Origin: JAPOPJ01 sp964538885
GTDB taxonomy: Archaea > Thermoproteota > Nitrososphaeria > Nitrososphaerales > Nitrosopumilaceae
NCBI GenBank assembly: GCA_964538885.1
Contig: CAZIHR010000013.1
Coordinates: 1 to 18,520, forward strand
Reading direction: 5' to 3'
DNA: 18,520 nucleotides
The translations under genes and the position numbers were made by a program. Shown piece by piece: positions 15,143 through 18,520 of this stretch (positions within the stretch are counted from its first letter, which is position 1; each line of letters begins with the position of its first letter). The notes below the pieces were generated by a model that was given only the letters and a program-made list of their open reading frames with translations, ran no database searches and was not told the DNA's origin.

Positions 15143-15307
15143 ATGGACATTCCAATAAAATGCCCAAAATGTGATGGTAACATGTATCTTAGCTACTATA
15201 TCGCCACATTAGATATATTGAAAAAGCGATCATGGTGGTGCTGCAAAGCATGTAGATATGCTGTAGATGTGAATAACTTTAAGCGGACAGTTCTGTATGT
15301 CCCCTAG
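15143..15307 (+). CDS. Small zinc-ribbon protein (54 residues)
   Basis: A 54-residue protein beginning MDIPIKCPKCDGNM, with a second cysteine pair in WWCCKACRY: two CxxC knuckles about 25 residues apart, a classic zinc ribbon. The rest is basic and aromatic, which fits nucleic-acid or protein binding. Such mini zinc ribbons are common in Thaumarchaea and mostly uncharacterised. The 3' end overlaps the end of the convergent membrane-protein gene by 29 bases. Confidence 0.7.
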   Translation: MDIPIKCPKCDGNMYLSYYIATLDILKKRSWWCCKACRYAVDVNNFKRTVLYVP

Positions 15308-15689
15308 TGTTCAAATAGTATCCAACCATATGTATTACACCAAATGATATCAGAACAGCTCCGGATACTATATGGTTTATCGTATTTGTTACAATCATCG
15401 GCAACAATACTACGCCACACAGTACCTCAAATGATACCTGAAAAAAAACGGCAAACTTGAATCCCCTGCTTGCAAGTGCGGCAAACAATGGAGAGCACTC
15501 TCTTGACATTACAGTAATTTTGCCAAAAGATATGGTACTTTTGAGATCAAGTATCAAAGATATCAGATAAAATGGAACACCTAGCAGTAACAATTGGTTG
15601 AATGGTTCTTGTATGTATACAGATGATATAATTGGAATTGCAACCACACCTCCTAGTAGAATGGGAATTCGAAATTTTGCAGAGATCAT
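15279..15689 (-). CDS. Small membrane protein with about four TM segments
   Basis: The 136-residue product is mostly hydrophobic, with likely membrane segments at about 7-24, 31-49, 77-100 and 105-126. The LDLKSTISFG...CSPLFAAL stretch between TM2 and TM3 faintly recalls DUF5658-type small membrane proteins; I would not rely on that. It starts 21 bases after the end of the two-TM gene on the same strand, with no TATA box at leaderless distance, so it is probably the second gene of that operon. Function unknown. Confidence 0.65.
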   Translation of the reverse strand: MISAKFRIPILLGGVVAIPIISSVYIQEPFNQLLLLGVPFYLISLILDLKSTISFGKITVMSRECSPLFAALASRGFKFAVFFQVSFEVLCGVVLLPMIVTNTINHIVSGAVLISFGVIHMVGYYLNTRGHTELSA

Positions 15690-15710
15690 AATAAAAAAGA
15701 GTTGGCTGGT

Positions 15711-16157
15711 CTATCGGTGCACCGCAGTAGGAGGTTTAACGGGCTCGACGTACAGCATTATTACTGCCACAATAATCATCATAACTATGACTATTCTGAC
15801 GACCCATATGAGCAGGCCAAAGAGTTCTTCTATCTGATTGCTAAAGTTGCCTGGCAGAATGCTCTTGTCGTCACGTTCATAGCCGGCTTCACAAGTGTAT
15901 TCACCATCAGCATCCTTTTCAGCTGGTATTATCTTTGGATCAGAACCAGTAGCAGGAGATAATTCCTTACATAATTTTCTTTCAGGCGGTGCAAACAATG
16001 CTTGTTCAGCAGTCTGATCACCTTCTAGTTCCGTGCCAGTAATCACAATAATCAATGTGGGTGCCAAAAATACTATCACAGCAGCAATGATTCCGCTCAT
16101 CAACATGGTCTGGTATTTTCCTATACTCTCGGATTCCTCCTTGCGTCTTTCCAGCAT
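15711..16157 (-). CDS. Two-TM protein with an exported loop, function unknown
   Basis: A protein of 148 residues from ATG 16157 (a TTG at 16166 would add three). A charged N-terminus RRKEESESIGKYQ precedes TM1 (about 18-40). A polar loop of about 70 residues contains two cysteines (in KLCKEL and EYTCEAGY) that could form a disulfide outside the cell. TM2 (about 111-137) and a short tail end the protein. No family is recognised. A TATA box 24.5 bases upstream supports the ATG. It diverges from the TBP-like gene 69 bases away and is probably cotranscribed with the downstream four-TM protein. Confidence 0.7.
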   Translation of the reverse strand: MLERRKEESESIGKYQTMLMSGIIAAVIVFLAPTLIIVITGTELEGDQTAEQALFAPPERKLCKELSPATGSDPKIIPAEKDADGEYTCEAGYERDDKSILPGNFSNQIEELFGLLIWVVRIVIVMMIIVAVIMLYVEPVKPPTAVHR

Positions 16158-16177
16158 TATACTCAAAGATATGTTTA

Positions 16178-16185
16178 GTATTTAA
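16178..16185 (-). promoter_or_regulatory. TATA box of the two-TM gene
   Basis: TTAAATAC on the minus strand is centred 24.5 bases from the ATG at 16157. Confidence 0.6.
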
Positions 16186-16198
16186 TGGCAATTTGTCC

Positions 16199-16206
16199 TT
16201 AAATTC
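16199..16206 (+). promoter_or_regulatory. TATA box of the TBP-like gene
   Basis: TTAAATTC is centred 24.5 bases from the ATG at 16227. It lies only 13 bases beyond the opposing TATA box of the two-TM gene, so the two promoters may compete. Confidence 0.55.
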
Positions 16207-16226
16207 TAGACCTGTCATAGATTTTG

Positions 16227-16784
16227 ATGTCCATATATCTTGAAATACAAAATGTAATGTTGTCAAGCAGATGTGGCAAAAAAATAGATGTTGATTATCT
16301 GGTGAAATATGGCGGTGCATTACGAGATTTGAATGCCACATCAGTAAAGTATTGTTTTGCAAAGCCATCACATTCTGGTGATAGGGAAGTCACGGTGTCT
16401 GTATATCCTTCAGGAGCTCTAGTATGTCTTGGTGCAAGTAGTGTTGGAACGGCCGAGTCATGTATGAGAAGAATACTTGGTTTAATTGGATGCGGTCATG
16501 CAGAAATTAGTTTGGATAGAATTGTAATGTCCGGTAGTATGGATATAGGACTGGCTGAAATCGATCTCATAATAAATAATTTGAGAGAACAATTTACAGT
16601 ATCTCATGATATGGATGTCATGTCTGGAGTTATCATAATATCGAAAAATAATACTCACATACAACTATTTGCAGGATGCAGACCGGTCAAAGTTGTGGCA
16701 AATGGTCCTGATGAATTCACAATACGAAATATGATATCTCAAATTTATTACAGTATCATTGGCGAGGAGATTCCATCAAGATGA
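16227..16784 (+). CDS. Strongly diverged TATA-binding-protein-like protein
   Basis: At 185 residues it has the length of archaeal TBP (about 180-200) and the two-fold layout of a TBP saddle. The first half keeps the order YLEIQNVMLSS (strand 1), KIDVDYLV (helix 1) and VSVYPSGALVCLGASSVGTA, which matches the TBP signature FSSGKMVCTGAKS...A. The second half is weaker (SLDRIVMSGSMDIG, IIISKNNTHIQLFAG, VKVVANG). Residues that wedge into the DNA minor groove in normal TBP appear changed: the QFPGLVFR position reads roughly NATSVKYCF, and the signature Phe is Tyr. It may bind altered promoters, or regulate without bending DNA. An upstream TTG at 16224 is less likely than ATG 16227. This is a family-level call by pattern recognition. 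Confidence 0.65.
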   Translation: MSIYLEIQNVMLSSRCGKKIDVDYLVKYGGALRDLNATSVKYCFAKPSHSGDREVTVSVYPSGALVCLGASSVGTAESCMRRILGLIGCGHAEISLDRIVMSGSMDIGLAEIDLIINNLREQFTVSHDMDVMSGVIIISKNNTHIQLFAGCRPVKVVANGPDEFTIRNMISQIYYSIIGEEIPSR

Positions 16785-16789
16785 TTTAG

Positions 16790-17169
16790 TCATATGCTGT
16801 TTCGAATTTGTCGTGATATTATCTTACATGCCATCTTGCAATAACAGGTCAGAGATTCTTCTCTATCTACGTTAACATCTGACAGTATTGCATGCAGGGT
16901 TCTAGTATCTGATGTCTTGCTTCCAACAGGAATGGTTGTAAATGCATATCTTTTGTCATTGTTATATGACTGCCTTTTTTTGTATATGTTCAGACTTTTC
17001 TTCTAAATCTATTTTATCTTGTTGCCTGATATTTTTGGCATTCTAGATATCATCGTTCTATTATGAGCATGTTGAAATCTGTGGCGACATCAAGGGCCTC
17101 GACTGCAATCTGCACCACCTCTTTCATATTTTTTACTATCTTTCCAAATGACTTATTGTGAACTTGCAT
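16790..17169 (-). pseudogene. Frameshifted gene remnant convergent with the TBP-like gene
   Basis: Protein-like text continues across all three minus-strand frames. ATG 17169 opens 39 codons (MQVHNKSFGKIVKNM...LIIER) that stop at 17050. Another frame then reads MISRMPKISGNKI, a third KIDLEEKSEHIQKK, and after an A7 run near 16974-16980 the frame that ends at 16790 reads YAFTTIPVGSKTSDTRTLHA and CYCKMACKII. At least three frame changes would be needed to rebuild a protein of about 125 residues, which points to decay more than a single sequencing error. The family is not recognised. It ends 5 bases from the end of the TBP-like gene. Confidence 0.5.
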
Positions 17170-17270
17170 GGTTATATTTGTGATGCAAGTTTCCCTGAAA
17201 GTGTTTGAAGAATTTTATTATTTTTTTGGTCTTTGAATGTTTCTAGTTTGATTTAATATATTAATTTTCA

Positions 17271-17322
17271 AATATAACATTTTCACCACAAAACCAATTT
17301 AAGAATGCCGCCCTTTAGGGAG
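17271..17322 (+). repeat. Copy B of the ~52-base block, upstream of the pilin-like gene
   Basis: It matches 6832-6884 in order and spacing (ATATAACATTT, CACCACA, CCGC, TAGGGAG) and ends two bases before the pilin TATA box. That makes it a good candidate for an upstream regulatory element. The gap 17170-17350 otherwise holds only AT-rich DNA. Confidence 0.5.
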
Positions 17323-17323
17323 C

Positions 17324-17330
17324 TTAAATA
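17324..17330 (+). promoter_or_regulatory. TATA box of the pilin-like gene
   Basis: TTAAATA is centred 24 bases upstream of the GTG at 17351 and supports this GTG start. Confidence 0.6.
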
Positions 17331-17350
17331 GATATAATTTTATTGATTTC

Positions 17351-17923
17351 GTGAATTCCAAAAAGAGAACAGCAGCGGTTGCAAACATTTTGGGTTTAAT
17401 TATAGGAATAGCACTAGTGACATCAGTTGGCGGTGTAGTTTATTACATGTTTTATGAGCAGGCCGACATTATAACTACTACATCACATCTTGAAATTCGC
17501 AATTTGAATGCCATAAAAATTGATGGCACCGCTGATACATTAACAGTTACAGCAAATATAAGAAATATGGGGACGGCAAATATTGACAATATTTACCTAA
17601 GTGAGATTACTGTGAGTGGAATTAGTATAACTGCTGGTACTGCTCATACTAAAGTGAAAATTAACGGCAGTGCTGATATTGTTGTAAAAAACGGTGGAAA
17701 ATTTGCCAGTAGTACTAAAAGTGCTAGTGAACTTATAGAAGATGACATACACAAAGTCCCTCTATCAGGTGGCTCATCTGTGGCATTTCAGTTAAAGATT
17801 CAAGATAATGATATTGATCCCATCAAAATTTCTGATCGTCTTACTTTGCAATTAGAATATGTCGTTGGCAACTCTGACACTTTTCTGACTGATGTGTATA
17901 ACACTAGAGTGAGACCCGGATAA
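17351..17923 (+). CDS. Archaeal type IV pilin-like secreted protein
   Basis: The 190-residue protein has a class III signal sequence typical of archaeal pilins and archaellins: a short basic leader MNSKKR, then a hydrophobic helix (about 8-34, TAAVANILGLIIGIALVTSV). A prepilin peptidase would cut after the basic residues, leaving the helix for filament packing. The remainder is Thr/Ile/Asp-rich with alternating strands (LTVTANIRNMGTANIDNIYL), resembling the beta-sandwich head of pilins or exported archaeal proteins. The start is GTG, supported by a TATA box 24 bases upstream. The VirB11-like ATPase 9 kb away could in principle drive its assembly, but no prepilin peptidase or platform protein is seen here. 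Confidence 0.75.
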   Translation: MNSKKRTAAVANILGLIIGIALVTSVGGVVYYMFYEQADIITTTSHLEIRNLNAIKIDGTADTLTVTANIRNMGTANIDNIYLSEITVSGISITAGTAHTKVKINGSADIVVKNGGKFASSTKSASELIEDDIHKVPLSGGSSVAFQLKIQDNDIDPIKISDRLTLQLEYVVGNSDTFLTDVYNTRVRPG

Positions 17924-17961
17924 TCAAACTAGTGAAATATCCCAACATATCCTGAAGGCAG

Positions 17962-18138
17962 ATGAAGACATTTTGGCACAGTCCAAGAGAGGCTAGTTCT
18001 GGGTGGTTCTCTAATAGTTTGGGGTGTATACTAGTTACAACTCACAAAATACTGGTATTTTCACATGCCGGGTTCCGCCATCATTTCTCCCTAGCATCAA
18101 ACAAGGTAATCAGGTGTGTACTGCGTGGTAAAAAATGA
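17962..18138 (+). CDS. Possible 58-residue small protein, overlapping the next ORF
   Basis: An ATG at 17962 opens 58 codons ending in a TGA that overlaps the next ORF's ATG as ATGA. The product is basic. Its middle, SLGCILVTTHKILVFSHAGF, recalls the G-L-V-T-x-x-x-LVF strands of PH/GRAM-like domains, although it is too short for a complete domain. Only a weak AT-rich box (GAAATATC, near 17933-17940) lies at promoter distance. The ATGA overlap is the main support. Confidence 0.4.
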   Translation: MKTFWHSPREASSGWFSNSLGCILVTTHKILVFSHAGFRHHFSLASNKVIRCVLRGKK

Positions 18139-18314
18139 AAAGATACATGATGACCATAGCTATAATACAAATTAGAATTCAACGTACTGGACTGCCGCCC
18201 TCATGCACAATCTGCAAAAAAGAGATTGAGGCAGGCCATAATATAATATCTGAGAGTGTGGGGAAAAATCATCTTCGAATATACACACATACATCTTGTG
18301 CAAGGAGAAAATGA
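18135..18314 (+). CDS. Possible 59-residue small zinc-finger protein
   Basis: A 59-codon ORF with a likely treble-clef-type zinc site: C24 and C27 in SCTICKKEIEAGH, then H52 and C55 in YTHTSCARRK. The CxxC...HxxC pattern with a basic tail resembles small PARP-type or treble-clef fingers that touch nucleic acid. ATG 18135 overlaps the upstream ORF's stop; other ATGs in frame at 18147 and 18150 would give slightly shorter versions. Function unknown. Confidence 0.55.
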   Translation: MKRYMMTIAIIQIRIQRTGLPPSCTICKKEIEAGHNIISESVGKNHLRIYTHTSCARRK

Positions 18315-18377
18315 TGAACTATAAAATATGCTATAAACACATTAGTTTGTTGCATAACTCCAAAATTTTGTTGTTGT

Positions 18378-18520
18378 TGTGGAGTGGACCCCTTGTTTTA
18401 GTACCATTTTTTGCTCCAAAATCCGAATGATTTTTGCCCTCATTTATTCGTCATCTCCCACAGTTCAGCAAATTCTGCCGGTGTCATGTACCCGATGGAG
18501 GAGTGTATCCTCTCGGTGTT
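18378..18520 (-). mobile_element. End of an IS3-family insertion sequence (continues past right edge)
   Basis: TGTGGAGTGGACCCC at 18378 resembles IS3-family terminal repeats, which begin TG and have a TGxxCCCC-like core. It lies 62 bases beyond the stop of an IS3-type transposase reading towards it. The other end and any target duplication are outside the window. Confidence 0.65.
18440..18520 (-). CDS. C-terminus of an IS3-family transposase (partial)
   Basis: The last 26 codons of a minus-strand gene that enters from the right edge. NTERIHSSIGYMTPAEFAEL is the hallmark C-terminal signature of IS3/IS481-type integrase-core transposases (after the catalytic Glu), and it ends with TGA at 18440. 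These enzymes cut and join IS ends with a DDE RNase-H fold. Whether the rest of the gene is intact cannot be seen. Confidence 0.85.
   Translation of the reverse strand, partial: NTERIHSSIGYMTPAEFAELWEMTNK

Noticed and set aside
1..18520. CRISPR array
   Set aside because: The direct repeats seen are in-frame protein repeats or a two-copy promoter block; there are no regularly spaced repeats with unique spacers.

Overview
The window looks like part of the chromosome of a mesophilic ammonia-oxidising archaeon (Nitrososphaerota/Thaumarchaeota), or an accessory island in one. The reasons are a TFIIB-type factor (TFB), a TBP-like protein, an archaeal pilin-like protein, an archaeal-type secretion/pilus ATPase pair, an actin-like ATPase, an AN1 zinc finger fused to a matrixin-like protease, moderate-to-low GC, and a consistent leaderless promoter pattern. 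In seven well-resolved promoters a TTAAATA-like box is centred about 23.5-24.5 bases upstream of the first start codon. I used this spacing to choose several starts. I saw no rRNA, tRNA or CRISPR array.

Positions 1-4374 (minus strand) hold a tightly overlapping operon: a GHKL-type ATPase, an unrecognised 271-residue protein, a DUF6339-like domain fused to a PAPS-reductase-like PP-loop domain, and the start of a fourth gene leaving the left edge. Successive genes overlap by 4, 8 and 8 bases. The ATPase is split by a run of eight G, which is either a phase-variable switch or a sequence error. The layout resembles a defence or DNA-modification cassette. I do not recognise it as a named system, and it is my best candidate for something new.

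Positions 4392-6790 hold a membrane-anchored DsbA-like thioredoxin and, divergently, an AN1-finger/transmembrane/matrixin-type metalloprotease followed by a terminator-like hairpin. Positions 7032-10436 hold a divergent VirB11-like/VirB4-like ATPase pair. One palindromic TATA box lies the same distance from both starts. Positions 10451-13528 hold a short TFB and a ParB-like protein in an ATGA-coupled operon, then an actin-like ATPase on the other strand.

Positions 13619-15689 hold a palindrome, a SWIM-zinc-finger gene that includes a transposase N-terminal half truncated after its first catalytic Asp, a small zinc-ribbon gene and a small membrane protein. Positions 15711-17923 hold a two-TM protein, a strongly diverged TBP-like protein, a frameshifted pseudogene and a pilin-like secreted protein. 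The pilin promoter carries a roughly 52-base block also found in the gene-free stretch after the metalloprotease. At the right edge are two very small overlapping ORFs and the end of an IS3-family element with the last 26 codons of its transposase.

Taken together the window looks accessory: transcription-factor paralogues, partition-like proteins, secretion ATPases, a likely defence operon, transposon debris and a decayed gene. No integrase or attachment site is visible, so mobility as a unit is not shown.
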